64,000 nucleotides of DNA, from positions 1,054,001-1,118,000 of the forward strand of contig NZ_JADBGF010000001.1 of NCBI RefSeq assembly GCF_014873495.1. The letters are read 5' to 3'. The DNA is from Streptomyces stelliscabiei. Lineage in GTDB: Bacteria > Actinomycetota > Actinomycetes > Streptomycetales > Streptomycetaceae. A model generated the notes under the pieces. It searched no databases and was not told where the DNA came from. It worked only from the letters and a program-made list of their open reading frames with translations. The translations under genes and the position numbers were made by a program. Shown piece after piece: positions 1 through 8,929 of the stretch. Numbering within the stretch: the stretch's first letter is position 1; every line of letters starts with the position of its first letter.

Positions 1-82
1 GGCGACGCCGCCCGGCCGACCGGGGCCGAGGACGCCCCGGCGGGGGCCGGGCCGGGGAACGCCGCCCCGTCGCCCGCGTCGC

Positions 83-934
83 CTAGCCGAGTTCGAGAGT
101 CGTGACCCCGAAGACGCGCTCCGCCGCGTACGGCCGGATCGGGCCGGTGTACATGCGGGCCGTCTCGAAGGACGGTGTCAGCCCGTACTCCTCCACCAGC
201 GCGACGGCGGCCGTGTGCGGCTCCGGCACGTCGATGGCCAGCTCACGGCCCGCCGCCTCGGTGGCGAGCCCGGTGAGGAGCGCGCGGGCGTCGGCGGCGG
301 TGTCGGCGAACAGGGGGCCGATCCGCAGGGCGTCCCGGCCCGGGCGGATGACGCCGTAGCCGGCGAGCCGCCCGTCGACGATCCGCGCGAGGGCCCGGTG
401 CCCGTCGGCGGTCAACCACCGCTGGAGGAAGCGGGGGCGGTCGGCCGGGTGACAGGCGCTGTCGTACGCGGCGAGCGACGCGGCGTCCCGGACCGGCCGC
501 ACGCCGTCGGGCAGGGCGGCCGCCCCGGGGATCACGCCCGCGTACCGGAAGGTGCGGTGGGCGGGCTCGAAGCCGGAGCGGCGGTAGTCGTCCTGCTGCG
601 CGACCACTCCGTCGAGGCCGACCGTGCGGTCGCCGGCGTGGGCGAGTGCGGTCTTCCAGGTGGCGAGGCCGTGGCCCCGGCCGCGCAGGTCCGGGCGGAC
701 CAGGTAGAAGCCGAGGAAGGCGTGGTGGTCGCCGTAGGTGACGACGGAGACGGACGAGACGGGTTCGCCGTCGATCCGGCCGAGGAAGAAGCCCTCGGGG
801 TCCTGCGCGAAGAAGCACGCGGGGTCGCGGAGCCCCGGGTTCCAGCCCTCCTCGCCCGCCCATCGGGCGACCACCGCCCAGTCGTCGAGCGTGGCCCGGG
901 TGACGACGAGGTCCTGATGCCCCGCAGAGGTCAT
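83..934 (-). CDS. GNAT family N-acetyltransferase (two-domain)
   Basis: A 283-residue cytoplasmic acetyltransferase. The N-terminal half is a typical GNAT fold: a beta-strand region (FLGFYLVRPDLRG) leads into an acetyl-CoA pyrophosphate loop RGRGHG around residues 85-90. The C-terminal half looks like the second, substrate-binding GNAT-like domain found in Acetyltransf_18-type proteins. The ATG at 934 is preceded by an AAGGAG ribosome site about 7 bases away. The acceptor substrate cannot be told. It is transcribed alone, away from the hydrolase gene at 1262, with which it shares a 327-bp divergent promoter region. Confidence 0.85.
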   Translation of the reverse strand: MTSAGHQDLVVTRATLDDWAVVARWAGEEGWNPGLRDPACFFAQDPEGFFLGRIDGEPVSSVSVVTYGDHHAFLGFYLVRPDLRGRGHGLATWKTALAHAGDRTVGLDGVVAQQDDYRRSGFEPAHRTFRYAGVIPGAAALPDGVRPVRDAASLAAYDSACHPADRPRFLQRWLTADGHRALARIVDGRLAGYGVIRPGRDALRIGPLFADTAADARALLTGLATEAAGRELAIDVPEPHTAAVALVEEYGLTPSFETARMYTGPIRPYAAERVFGVTTLELG

Positions 935-1261
935 CTCTGCGCTCCTTCACTGACGCGGACGCGCGGCCGCCGGGCGGCCGGGGACGCGGTGGTCGGCCCG
1001 CCCCGCTCAGCATCCTCGCCGAAGCCCGATCCCGCCCGCGACGCCGGATACGGCCGATCCCGGCGGGCGACGGGCCCCCCGGCCGGCCCTCTTCACACGG
1101 ACGAGCGACCCCCGCCCCCGGCCGCCGTACGGGGCCGGCGCGGCGCAGGATACGGCGCTCGCGGCCGCTCCGCCCGCTGGGAGGCGTGGCCGCGAGGGGC
1201 CGCCTATGGTGATCCGGGGGTTGTCCCCGGCCGCCCCGGCCGGGTGTCCCTGGAGGCACGC
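935..1261. other. divergent intergenic region, no gene seen
   Basis: This 327-bp gap separates the acetyltransferase gene (leftward) from the secreted hydrolase gene (rightward) and must hold both promoters. It is very GC-rich. I see no convincing small gene and no strong long palindrome beyond short GGCCG-type repeats. The last 15 bases contain the GGAGG ribosome site of the hydrolase gene. Confidence 0.5.
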
Positions 1262-2911
1262 ATGCGGTCCACGCACAGACGGCGCCCGCTCGCCGGAGCC
1301 GCGGTCGCGGTGCTGGCCCTGCTGGGGGCCGGGCTGCCGGCCACGGTGGCGAGCGCCGAGAAGAAGCAGGACGACGAGCGGGCCGATCTGACCCGCTTCT
1401 ACCGCCAGAAGATCAAGTGGTCGAAGTGCGAGGGCATGGAGATGCCCAGGGATCTGCGGTGCGGCAAGATCACCGTGCCGCTCGACTACGCCCGGCCCAC
1501 GGCCGGCACCCTCGACCTGGCCGTGGCCCGCTACCGGGGCACCGGCGACCCGCGCGGCTCGCTGCTGCTGAACTTCGGCGGCCCCGGCGGCCCGGGCGTT
1601 CCCGAACTCGCCTACAGCGGCGCGGACTTCATGGATCTCACCAACGGCTACGACCTCGTCTCCTTCGACCCGCGCGGGGTGGGCCGCTCCTCCCCCGTCA
1701 GCTGCGGCGACGGCACCGAGGAGGCGCTGGAGGCCACCGACGACGGGAGCGACGCCGACCACCCCGAGGCCGCGCTCACGCGGCTGCGGCGGGCCGCTGC
1801 CGCGTGCCGGAAGAACTCCGGCCCCGTGCTGCCGCACATCGGCACCGTCGACGCCTCCCGCGACCTGGACGTGATGCGCGCCGCCCTCGGCGACAGGAAG
1901 CTCAACTACCTCGGCTTCTCCTACGGGACCCGGCTGGGCGCGGTCTACGCGGCGCGGTTCCCCGACAAGGTGGGCCGCATGGTCCTCGACGGGGTGGACA
2001 CCCTCACCGAGCCGCTGACCGAGCAGGGGCTGGTGGGCGCGGCGGGCCAGCAGACCGCGCTGGAGGACTACCTCGACGCGTGCACCGAGCAGCTGACGTG
2101 CCCGTTCGGGCAGGACTCCCGCTCGGCCCGTGAGCAGGTCGAATCACTGGTCGCGTCACTGGACGAGTACCCCGTGCCGTCGGACTTCGGGGCGGACTTC
2201 ACGGGCCAGGACCTGGTGGGCGCCATCGGTCACGCCCTCTACAGCGAACAGCTGTGGCCCCTGCTCACGCAGGCGCTCAACATGCTCGTCCACGACGGCG
2301 ACACCCGGGGTGTCATCGCCCTCACGGGCGGCGGTTTCGCCCCGCACACCACCCCGTACCGGTCGGCGCCGTCCGCCGCGGTACCGACCCGCCCGCACGA
2401 GCCCACCGAACCCACCGCGTCCGGCACACCGGCCCCGCACGCCGGGCTCGTCGACGCCGAGAAGGTGCCGCTGGACAACTATCCGGCCGCGCTCATGGCG
2501 ATCAACTGCGCCGACGACCCCGACCGTCCCACCGCCGGGGAGATCACGGACAACCTGGCGGAACTGCGGGCGGCCTACGAGGACGCCTCCCCGGTCTTCG
2601 GCGCGTACCGGCTGACCCAGGTGCTGATGTGCTATGGCCGCCCCGCGGGGACCGACTTCATCCGCGAGAAGGTACGGGACGTCGACACCCCGAGGATCCT
2701 GCTCGTGGGCACCCGGGGGGACCCGGCCACCCCCTACCGCTGGACCGTGGAGACGGCGAAGCGGCTCGGCTCCTCGGCCGTCGTGCTCGACAACAAGGGC
2801 AAGGGGCACACCGGGTACGGATCGTCGAAGTGCGTGCACGAGAAGGTCGACGACTTCCTGCTGTTCGGGACGCTGCCGGACGACGGAAGTTCATGCGGAG
2901 CCGACGATTGA
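1262..2911 (+). CDS. secreted alpha/beta-hydrolase, tripeptidyl-aminopeptidase (TAP) type
   Basis: A 549-residue exported hydrolase. The reading frame is open far upstream, but the ATG at 1262 has a GGAGG site just before it and begins a clear signal peptide: basic RRR, a hydrophobic core AVAVLALLGAG, and likely cleavage near residue 32 after VASA. The oxyanion region LLNFGGPGGPG and the nucleophile elbow GFSYGT (Ser220) are those of the Streptomyces tripeptidyl aminopeptidase family. The C-terminal part, with ILLVGTRGDPATPY and GKGHTGYG, carries the catalytic Asp and His of the TAP C-terminal domain. The likely role is removing N-terminal peptides from extracellular proteins. A Pro/Thr-rich insert (about residues 365-395) is unusual. 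Single gene. Confidence 0.88.
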   Translation: MRSTHRRRPLAGAAVAVLALLGAGLPATVASAEKKQDDERADLTRFYRQKIKWSKCEGMEMPRDLRCGKITVPLDYARPTAGTLDLAVARYRGTGDPRGSLLLNFGGPGGPGVPELAYSGADFMDLTNGYDLVSFDPRGVGRSSPVSCGDGTEEALEATDDGSDADHPEAALTRLRRAAAACRKNSGPVLPHIGTVDASRDLDVMRAALGDRKLNYLGFSYGTRLGAVYAARFPDKVGRMVLDGVDTLTEPLTEQGLVGAAGQQTALEDYLDACTEQLTCPFGQDSRSAREQVESLVASLDEYPVPSDFGADFTGQDLVGAIGHALYSEQLWPLLTQALNMLVHDGDTRGVIALTGGGFAPHTTPYRSAPSAAVPTRPHEPTEPTASGTPAPHAGLVDAEKVPLDNYPAALMAINCADDPDRPTAGEITDNLAELRAAYEDASPVFGAYRLTQVLMCYGRPAGTDFIREKVRDVDTPRILLVGTRGDPATPYRWTVETAKRLGSSAVVLDNKGKGHTGYGSSKCVHEKVDDFLLFGTLPDDGSSCGADD

Positions 2912-3034
2912 GCATCGGGCGTGTAACACGCACCGGTCCCGTACAACCGAGCGCCCACCCCGGACGTCACACTGGGCAGACGTCACGTTTGCGCGTGCCG
3001 TACCCGTACGTGACAAAACTGGGGGATTCCACCG

Positions 3035-3565
3035 ATGCGTATTCGTTCCTTGCTCACCGTCTCGACCGTGGCGACCGCCGGCGCCGCGCTGCTCATCGCC
3101 GGCGCCCCGCAGGGGCTGGCCGCCCAGCCCGCCGCGAAGACCCCGGTCTGCAAGTCGAAGGTCCTCAAGCTGGGGGCCAAGCAGTCGAAGGACGCGCGGG
3201 TCGTGCACATCAGCGTCAAGAACACCGGCACCCGCACCTGCACCATCGACCGCCTGCCCGTGGTCACCTTCGGCGACCTCGACGGGGCGGCCCAGCCGGT
3301 GCCGTCGGGCGAGAGCGGCCCGTACAAGGTCGGCGCGGGCAAGACGGTCTACGCGGCCGTCCGTACGATCGCCGACCTCAAGGACCCCGAGGCGCGTCGC
3401 GTCGACACGATCACGGTGTCGGCCAACCCCAACCTCAACGGCCGCACGTTCACCCTGAAGCAGCTGGGCGCGACCAAGAAGGTCAGGGTCTGGGAGCCGG
3501 TGACCACCTGGTGGAAGCCGTCCAAGGCCGCCGCCGACAAGGCGCTGGAGAAGGAAGTCGGCTGA
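3035..3565 (+). CDS. secreted DUF4232 domain protein
   Basis: A 176-residue exported protein. The signal peptide runs MRIRSLLTVSTVATAGAALL with a likely cleavage near residue 30. The mature part carries the DUF4232 pattern: a beta-rich domain with the segment HISVKNTGTRTCTIDRLPVV and two cysteines (the first near residue 46, the second in TCTI) that may form a disulfide. DUF4232 proteins are common in Streptomyces as exported or lipoprotein-like factors of unknown function. A GGGGGA ribosome site precedes the ATG. A perfect hairpin terminator follows at 3593-3635, so the gene is a single transcription unit. Confidence 0.8.
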   Translation: MRIRSLLTVSTVATAGAALLIAGAPQGLAAQPAAKTPVCKSKVLKLGAKQSKDARVVHISVKNTGTRTCTIDRLPVVTFGDLDGAAQPVPSGESGPYKVGAGKTVYAAVRTIADLKDPEARRVDTITVSANPNLNGRTFTLKQLGATKKVRVWEPVTTWWKPSKAAADKALEKEVG

Positions 3566-3592
3566 CCCACGCGGCAGCCGCACCGCACCACC

Positions 3593-3635
3593 GAGCCCGT
3601 CGGCGCGCACCTGTACGGTGCGCGCCGACGGGCTC
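3593..3635 (+). terminator. perfect 19-bp hairpin terminator
   Basis: Arms 3593-3611 and 3617-3635 are exact reverse complements with a 5-base loop TGTAC. The hairpin lies 28 bases after the DUF4232 stop codon. There is no U-tract, as is usual for Streptomyces terminators. Confidence 0.8.
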
Positions 3636-3739
3636 GTCCGCTGTCCCGCGCCATGGCTCCGCCGATCGCCGCGGCGACGCGCACCGAGGACCGGATTACC
3701 CCAAATGCCCGACACGCGAATCAGTCCTATCGTGAAGTC

Positions 3740-4864
3740 ATGGAGCATGCCCTCAGTCCCGCGACCCTCACCGAACTGCGCCGCCCGCGGCCCTACCCCG
3801 CGGTGTCGGTGCTGACGCCGACCCACCGCAGGGAACCCGAGAACGCCCAGGATCCGGTCCGGCTGCGCAATGTGGTGGCCGAGGCGAAGAAGCGGCTGGA
3901 GCACGATCCCGCCGTCACGCGCGAGCGGCGCGCCGACGTGGTCAGGCAACTGGACCAGGCGCTGGCCGAGGTGGACCTGGCACACGCCGAGGACGGCCTG
4001 GTGATCTTCGCGGCTCCCGGCGAGCACCAGGTCTGGTCACTGGCCCGGCCGGTGCCGGAGCGCGTGGTGCTCTCGGACACCTTCCTCACCCGGAACCTGG
4101 TGGCCGCGCAGGCCGCCGAGCGGTCGTTCTGGGTGCTGTCGGTCTCCGCCGACCGGGTCACCCTGTGGAACGGCGGCCCCGACCGCGTCACCGAGGCGCA
4201 CATCGGCGGCTTCCCGATGACCAGGGAGCGCGACAACTTCGACGCCGAGCGCCAGGAGCGCACCGGCGACCTGCCGTCCACCTTCCGCGACGAGGACACC
4301 CGCCGCTTCCTGCGGGACGCCGACACCACGCTGGCCCGGGTCATGCGCGCACAGCACCGGCCCCTGTACGTCACCGGGGCGACGGCGGCGCTGTCCCTGT
4401 TCCACGAGATCGGCACGGTCACCAGGGACGCCACCCACATCCCGCACGGCGGTCTCGCGCACGGCACCCCGGACGCGGTGTGGCAGGCGGTCGGGCCCCT
4501 GGTCGCGGCCGAGGACCGCAGGAACGCCGACAGCGTGGCCCGGCGGCTGGAGACGGCCCGCGGCCACAAGGCGTTCGCGGCCAGCGTCGACGAGATCTGG
4601 CAGAACGCGCAGCAGGGCCGCATCCAGTTCCTGGCCGTCGAGGAGAACTACCGCACGAGCGTGCGAGCCGACGGCGACGGCGCCGGCCCCGGTGGGGCGG
4701 GGGGCGGGCACCTGGTGCCGGCCGAGAGCGGCGACCTCGACGTCCGCGAGGACATCGTGGACGAGATCGTCGAGCGGTGCCTGGACACCGGCGCCGAGGT
4801 CTTCTTCGTGCCGGACGGCATGCTCGGCGACGCCCACGGGATCGCCGGGGTCCTGCGCTACTGA
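3740..4864 (+). CDS. baeRF family 3 (eRF1-like fold) protein
   Basis: A 374-residue cytoplasmic protein. I start it at the ATG at 3740 (MEHALSPATLTEL), because the upstream in-frame extension is not protein-like. The sequence matches the bacterial archaeo-eukaryotic release-factor-like family 3. It has an N-terminal segment on ranges of the type YPAVSVLTPTHRR, a central RTGDLPSTFRDEDTRRFLRDAD region, and a C-terminal DTGAEVFFVPDGML segment like the third eRF1/pelota domain. Members of baeRF are suggested to act on stalled ribosomes or in stress, but this is not proven. A Gly-rich insertion GAGPGGAGGGH lies near residue 320. The gene converges on the SsgA-like gene, which is only 35 bases away. 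Confidence 0.75.
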   Translation: MEHALSPATLTELRRPRPYPAVSVLTPTHRREPENAQDPVRLRNVVAEAKKRLEHDPAVTRERRADVVRQLDQALAEVDLAHAEDGLVIFAAPGEHQVWSLARPVPERVVLSDTFLTRNLVAAQAAERSFWVLSVSADRVTLWNGGPDRVTEAHIGGFPMTRERDNFDAERQERTGDLPSTFRDEDTRRFLRDADTTLARVMRAQHRPLYVTGATAALSLFHEIGTVTRDATHIPHGGLAHGTPDAVWQAVGPLVAAEDRRNADSVARRLETARGHKAFAASVDEIWQNAQQGRIQFLAVEENYRTSVRADGDGAGPGGAGGGHLVPAESGDLDVREDIVDEIVERCLDTGAEVFFVPDGMLGDAHGIAGVLRY

Positions 4865-4899
4865 GCCCGGCGCGCGCGCCGACCGTAGCCGCGCGGGCG

Positions 4900-5313
4900 T
4901 CACACCCCGCCGAGGAGGGACGTCAGGCCCCGGTCGAGTGCCGGCCCCAGCTCCTCCCTTCCGGCGGGGACGACGCCGTAGCTGCGCAGCAGGAAGCGCT
5001 GGAGCGCCGCCTTCTCGAACCGGAGGAGGGCGGTGCCGTAGGGGGAGCGCAGTTCCACCACCGTGCGCAGGCGGCCGCAGGGCCAGATGTGCACATCGCC
5101 GGTGCCGGCGGGGGCCGCGACCCCTCTCTCCAGCAGATCGCGGGAGAAGGTCCAGGTCACCATGGTGCCGTTCAGCGAGATGTCGGCCGGGAAGTCGAGG
5201 TGCACGGCCAGCGGATCGTCCGAGGAATAACGCAGGCTCGCGGGCACCGGCACCTCCCGGTCCTCGGCGGTGACGAGGAGAGCGCGGGCGGGCTGTTCCA
5301 GCGTGACGGTCAT
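4900..5313 (-). CDS. SsgA-like sporulation/cell division regulator (SALP)
   Basis: A 137-residue SsgA-family protein. These proteins occur only in morphologically complex actinomycetes and guide septum placement, FtsZ recruitment and spore-wall remodelling. Family hallmarks are LRYSSDDPLAVHLDFP, WTFSRDLL and GDVHIWPC. The length is normal for SALPs. The ATG at 5313 is chosen over upstream in-frame starts because a GGAGA site lies 7-8 bases before it and the family starts here. Which paralogue (SsgA to SsgG) it is cannot be decided by eye. It is divergent from a PP2C phosphatase gene, a sensible partner for developmental control. Confidence 0.88.
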   Translation of the reverse strand: MTVTLEQPARALLVTAEDREVPVPASLRYSSDDPLAVHLDFPADISLNGTMVTWTFSRDLLERGVAAPAGTGDVHIWPCGRLRTVVELRSPYGTALLRFEKAALQRFLLRSYGVVPAGREELGPALDRGLTSLLGGV

Positions 5314-5730
5314 TGAACGGTCTCCGTTTCGGTGAAGCTCTTTCCGCGACGCGTCCGGCCCGTGCGCCGACGTGCGTCTCGACCTCGCGAAGGGTTTTCG
5401 TGACCCGCGGCTTCCTGGATTCATCACTGTGACCCAAGTCACTTGATTTCCCGCCACGAAGCTCGCACATATGCCCCTCGAACACGGGAATGAAAGAGGT
5501 GTGCGGGCGGTCGATGATCCGCCAAGTCACGTACGATTCCTACGACTTGGCGCCCGTGGACGCGTACCGGCGCGCAGTGGACGACCCCGACCGCGAGGAC
5601 GGTGGCATATGCCGCAAGCACCACCGCATCGTGTCTTGCCAAATCCCTTACAGCGCGTCGAGGGCTGTGCAACAGTCGTAATCGGCCCTTACGTCAGCGT
5701 TGGTCGTACCGTCCCCCATCGGAGTACGTG
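5314..5730. promoter_or_regulatory. divergent ssg-like/PP2C promoter region with repeated CCAAGTCAC elements
   Basis: This 417-bp gap is less GC-rich than its neighbours. CCAAGTCAC occurs at 5434-5442 and 5522-5530, and its reverse form GACTTGG at 5544-5550. The first copy is part of the palindrome GTGAC-N4-GTCAC (5429-5442). The second forms an inverted repeat GCCAAGTC-N15-GACTTGGC (5521-5551). These look like binding sites for a regulator serving one or both divergent genes. Short open frames here are not convincing as genes. Confidence 0.5.
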
Positions 5731-7149
5731 ATGCCGTCCCCTCTCTCTGCGGATCGTCCCGCCGCCCAGCCGCCCCGCCGCGGCACGGTCGACGCGCTCA
5801 TCTCGCAGACGCGACGGCTGCGCGGCGAGGTGGACGCCGTACGACGCGACGCGCCTGCCGACGGAGGGGACCCCGAGGTCCGCTGGCAGCGCGCGCTCTA
5901 CGACCTGGCCCTGCATCAACTCAGCGACCTCGACGACCACTTGGCCCAGCTGAGGGACGGCCCCACCCTGCCGCCGGCCCCCGAGCCCCCCGTCGCGCCA
6001 CCCCCGGCGCCCCCGCGCACGTCGCTGCTCAGCCGGGTCGGCAGCGCCGAGTGGAACCTGCTCACGGACGAGGCGGGCTGGTCCGGGGAGCTGTACCAGA
6101 TCCTCGGCCGCGACCCCGCCTCGCCACCGCTGACCCTCGACGAACTGCCGTCGCTGGTGCTCGACGAGGACCGGCCGACCCTGACCGCGATGGTGACGGA
6201 CTGTCTGATCGACGCCAAGCGCATCGACGGGGAATTCCGGGTCGTGCTCCCCGACGGCGGGGTGCGCACCGTGCACATGATGGGCGAGCCGGTGCTCGAC
6301 GACGACGGCGCCACCGCCTCGATGTGGGCCGTCCTGCGGGACGTCAGCGAACTGCGGCGCAGCCAGCGCGCGGAGAGCGAGAGCCGCGACTCGCTGCACC
6401 GCCAGCGGCACATCGCGCAGACCGAGCACCGCCTCGCGGTCGAACTGCAGGAGGCCGTGCTGCCACCGTGGCGCGCCTCCCTGCGCCTCCCCCAGCGGGG
6501 CCCCGAGAGGCTGGACCTGGCCGCCCACTACCTGCCCTGCTCGACGAGCGCGCTCATCGGCGGCGACTGGTACGACGCCCTGGAACTGCCCGGCGGCGAG
6601 AGCCTGTTGAGCGTCGGCGACCTCACCGGTCACGGCGTGACCGTCACCTCGGGCATGGCGATGCTGATCGGCGCCCTGCGCGGCATGGCGATGGCGGGCA
6701 CCGAGCCGGGCCGGCTGATGGCCTGCCTCAACCAGTTACTGGACAGCACCGTGCAACCGGCCCTCGGCAGCGCCGTCTGCTGCCGCTACCGGCCGCAGAC
6801 CCGCACCCTCGTGTGGGCACAGGCGGGGCACCCCGCCCCGCTGCTGTTCCGCGACGGGACGGGGCAGGTGCTGACGGCGCCGGACGGCGTCCTGCTCGGA
6901 GCGACCTCGGGTGCCGTCTACGGGCAGGCCGAAGTGACGCTCGAACAGGGCGACCTCCTGCTCCTGCACACCGACGGACTGGTCCCCCGGCGCGATGGAG
7001 AGGCCGCCGTGCAGCGGCTGCTGGACCTGGCCCCACGGTTCGGCGGGGCCCGTACGGCCCAGGAATGCGTACGGACTGTGGTGGAGGAGTTCGGCGAGGC
7101 CGAGCGTGCGGACGACGCCTGTGTACTCGTCGCCAGGGTCAGCTCCTGA
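5731..7149 (+). CDS. PAS domain-containing PP2C-type (SpoIIE) protein phosphatase
   Basis: A 472-residue signalling phosphatase. The ATG at 5731 follows a GGAG site. Residues about 1-75 are a charged, possibly coiled-coil N-terminus. A Pro-rich linker follows, then a PAS-like domain at about 100-215 (SAEWNLLTDEAGWSGELYQILGR). The C-terminal SpoIIE/PP2C domain spans about 245-470, with the metal-binding motifs IGGDWYDALELPGG, VGDLTGHG and LLLLHTDGLV. Enzymes of this kind dephosphorylate anti-sigma-factor antagonists in partner-switching cascades. No kinase or antagonist gene is adjacent, so its partner lies elsewhere. The next gene is on the opposite strand. Confidence 0.9.
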   Translation: MPSPLSADRPAAQPPRRGTVDALISQTRRLRGEVDAVRRDAPADGGDPEVRWQRALYDLALHQLSDLDDHLAQLRDGPTLPPAPEPPVAPPPAPPRTSLLSRVGSAEWNLLTDEAGWSGELYQILGRDPASPPLTLDELPSLVLDEDRPTLTAMVTDCLIDAKRIDGEFRVVLPDGGVRTVHMMGEPVLDDDGATASMWAVLRDVSELRRSQRAESESRDSLHRQRHIAQTEHRLAVELQEAVLPPWRASLRLPQRGPERLDLAAHYLPCSTSALIGGDWYDALELPGGESLLSVGDLTGHGVTVTSGMAMLIGALRGMAMAGTEPGRLMACLNQLLDSTVQPALGSAVCCRYRPQTRTLVWAQAGHPAPLLFRDGTGQVLTAPDGVLLGATSGAVYGQAEVTLEQGDLLLLHTDGLVPRRDGEAAVQRLLDLAPRFGGARTAQECVRTVVEEFGEAERADDACVLVARVSS

Positions 7150-7197
7150 GGAAGCGCCGGCATCGGCTCCGGACGGTCCGGGGGCCGTTCGCCGCGC

Positions 7198-8694
7198 TCA
7201 CGCCGGCGCGATGTCGCCCTTGTTCCTCGACTGCGGTTTGGGCAGGGCGAGTTTGAGCTCCTCCCGCAGCTCCCGGATCTTCGGATAGCTGGAGTACTGA
7301 CCGGTGAGCCGGTACATCTGACGCAGCCGGTCCCAGGTGCGGTGGGAGGAGTTGGAACCCATCGACATCAGGGCGAGGCGGGCGTACCGGTCCGCCTGTT
7401 CGGGGTCGTCACCGATGAAGCAGGCCGAGGCCATGGACAGGAAGTCGAAGATCTTGGACCGCTGCCGGCCGTCGACGCGCAGCTCCAGTGCCTTCTGCGC
7501 GTAGTGCTGGGCCTGCTTGGCCGCGGCCGGGTCGTGCTCCGCGAGGGTGCGGTAGGCCAGGGCCTGCATGCCGTAGAGGTCCTCCTCCTTGAACATCTGC
7601 ATCCAGCTGGGCGGCGGCACGTCCGACCGGTCGGAGACGAACAGGTCCTCGGCCTGCCCCAGGGTGCGGCGCATGGCCTGGCCCTTGCCCATGGACGCCT
7701 GGGCCCAGGCCTCGACGGTGTGGAGCATGGCCTTGGTGCGCGGCAGCACCTGCTCGCCGGAGCCGGACTGGGCGAGCTTCATGAGGTCGAGCGCCTCGTC
7801 GGGCTTGCCGAGGTGCACCAGTTGTCGGGCCGCCCGGGACAGGGCCTCGCCCGCGCGGGGCCGGTCACCGCCCTCCCGGGCCGCGTGGGCGGCGATGATG
7901 AAGTACTTCTGGGCGGTGGGTTCGAGGCCGATGTCGTGCGACATCCAGCCCGCGAGGACGGCGAGGTTGGCGGCGACGCCCCACAGGCGCCGCTGGATGC
8001 GTTCGGGGTGGTGGTAGGAGAGCATGCCTCCCACCTCGTTGAGCTGTCCCACGACAGCCTTGCGTTGCAGTCCGCCGCCCCGGGCCGCGTCCCAGGCCCG
8101 GAACACCTCGACCGAGCGCTCCAGTTCCTCGATCTCCTGCACCCCGATGGGGGCGGCCTCGTAGCGGTCGAACCCGGCGGGGTCGGCGTGCAGGGGGTTG
8201 TCGAGGTCGGGAGCGTCGGCCACGAGGGCCGGATCGGTGTGCAGCCAGTCGTGCATGGCGCTGCTGAGAGCAGGTCCCGCGGTGAGCGCGACACCCGCGC
8301 CCACCAAGCCGCGTCGGTTGAGCATGAGGTCCATTCCCGTGAATTCGGTGAGGACCGCGGCAGTCCGTTCGGGCGCCCACGGCACGCCGTCGGGATGTTC
8401 CACATTCCCGCCGCCCCGCCGTTTCCCCGTACGCCCGTGCCGGACCAGACCGAGGTCCTCTATGGTCACGACACGGCCGAGACGCTCGGTGAACAGGGCC
8501 GCCAGCACCCGCGGCACGGGATCGCGCGGGATCTCTCCCATGTCGATCCACCGCCGTACCCGTGAGGTGTCGGTCGCCAGCTGGGGGTGGCCCATGGCCG
8601 CCGCCTGCCGGTTGACCAGCCTCGCGAGCTCTCCCTTGGACCAGCCGGCCAGGCCGAACAGGTCTGCGAGTCGGTTGTTGGGTTGTCCGCTCAC
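7198..8694 (-). CDS. NsdA/NsdB-like HTH-TPR transcriptional regulator
   Basis: A 498-residue regulator starting at GTG 8694 (VSGQPNNRLADLFGLAGWSKGELARLVN). The first 90 residues form a helix-turn-helix region of the XRE kind (SKGELARLVNRQAA, TDTSRVRRWIDMGEIPR). The rest is alpha-helical with tetratricopeptide-like repeats (AQKALELRVDGRQ, RYARLALMSM). The architecture and size match the Streptomyces NsdA/NsdB negative regulators of sporulation and antibiotic production, but the exact orthology is my inference. A hydrophobic stretch near residues 125-140 (GLVGAGVALTAGPAL) recalls the disrupted signal-like segments often seen in this family. It is divergent from the phosphotransferase gene at 8930. 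Confidence 0.75.
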   Translation of the reverse strand: MSGQPNNRLADLFGLAGWSKGELARLVNRQAAAMGHPQLATDTSRVRRWIDMGEIPRDPVPRVLAALFTERLGRVVTIEDLGLVRHGRTGKRRGGGNVEHPDGVPWAPERTAAVLTEFTGMDLMLNRRGLVGAGVALTAGPALSSAMHDWLHTDPALVADAPDLDNPLHADPAGFDRYEAAPIGVQEIEELERSVEVFRAWDAARGGGLQRKAVVGQLNEVGGMLSYHHPERIQRRLWGVAANLAVLAGWMSHDIGLEPTAQKYFIIAAHAAREGGDRPRAGEALSRAARQLVHLGKPDEALDLMKLAQSGSGEQVLPRTKAMLHTVEAWAQASMGKGQAMRRTLGQAEDLFVSDRSDVPPPSWMQMFKEEDLYGMQALAYRTLAEHDPAAAKQAQHYAQKALELRVDGRQRSKIFDFLSMASACFIGDDPEQADRYARLALMSMGSNSSHRTWDRLRQMYRLTGQYSSYPKIRELREELKLALPKPQSRNKGDIAPA

Positions 8695-8929
8695 GTCAAG
8701 CCCCCAGGTTCTCGGCTGAGTTGAATGTAGCCCGCTGTCAGTTGCACGGGGACTATTCGCCAGGCTTCGCCAGGGTGCGCTACATGGTGTGCCAGGGCCC
8801 ATCCGGTGTCAGGTAGGAAAGCGCCACCCCGACCCGGTCGCCCCGACGGGCACTCCCCAGGGTGTCCCCGGACGGCCGGGGCGGGCGGCGCGTGACATTG
8901 CCGGCACACGAAGGGATCTGTCTTCCCCC

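Noticed and set aside
1-82. C-terminus of a gene entering from the left
   Set aside because: All three rightward frames are possible in this GC-rich stretch and none has a recognisable end; too short to call.
215-1261. Long in-frame upstream extension of the TAP-type hydrolase (open from 215)
   Set aside because: It is antisense to the acetyltransferase gene, has no protein-like composition, and the signal peptide and ribosome site fix the start at 1262.
5439-5731. Small open frames between the SsgA-like and PP2C genes
   Set aside because: No ribosome site or family; the region has promoter-like repeats and the frames differ in composition from real genes.
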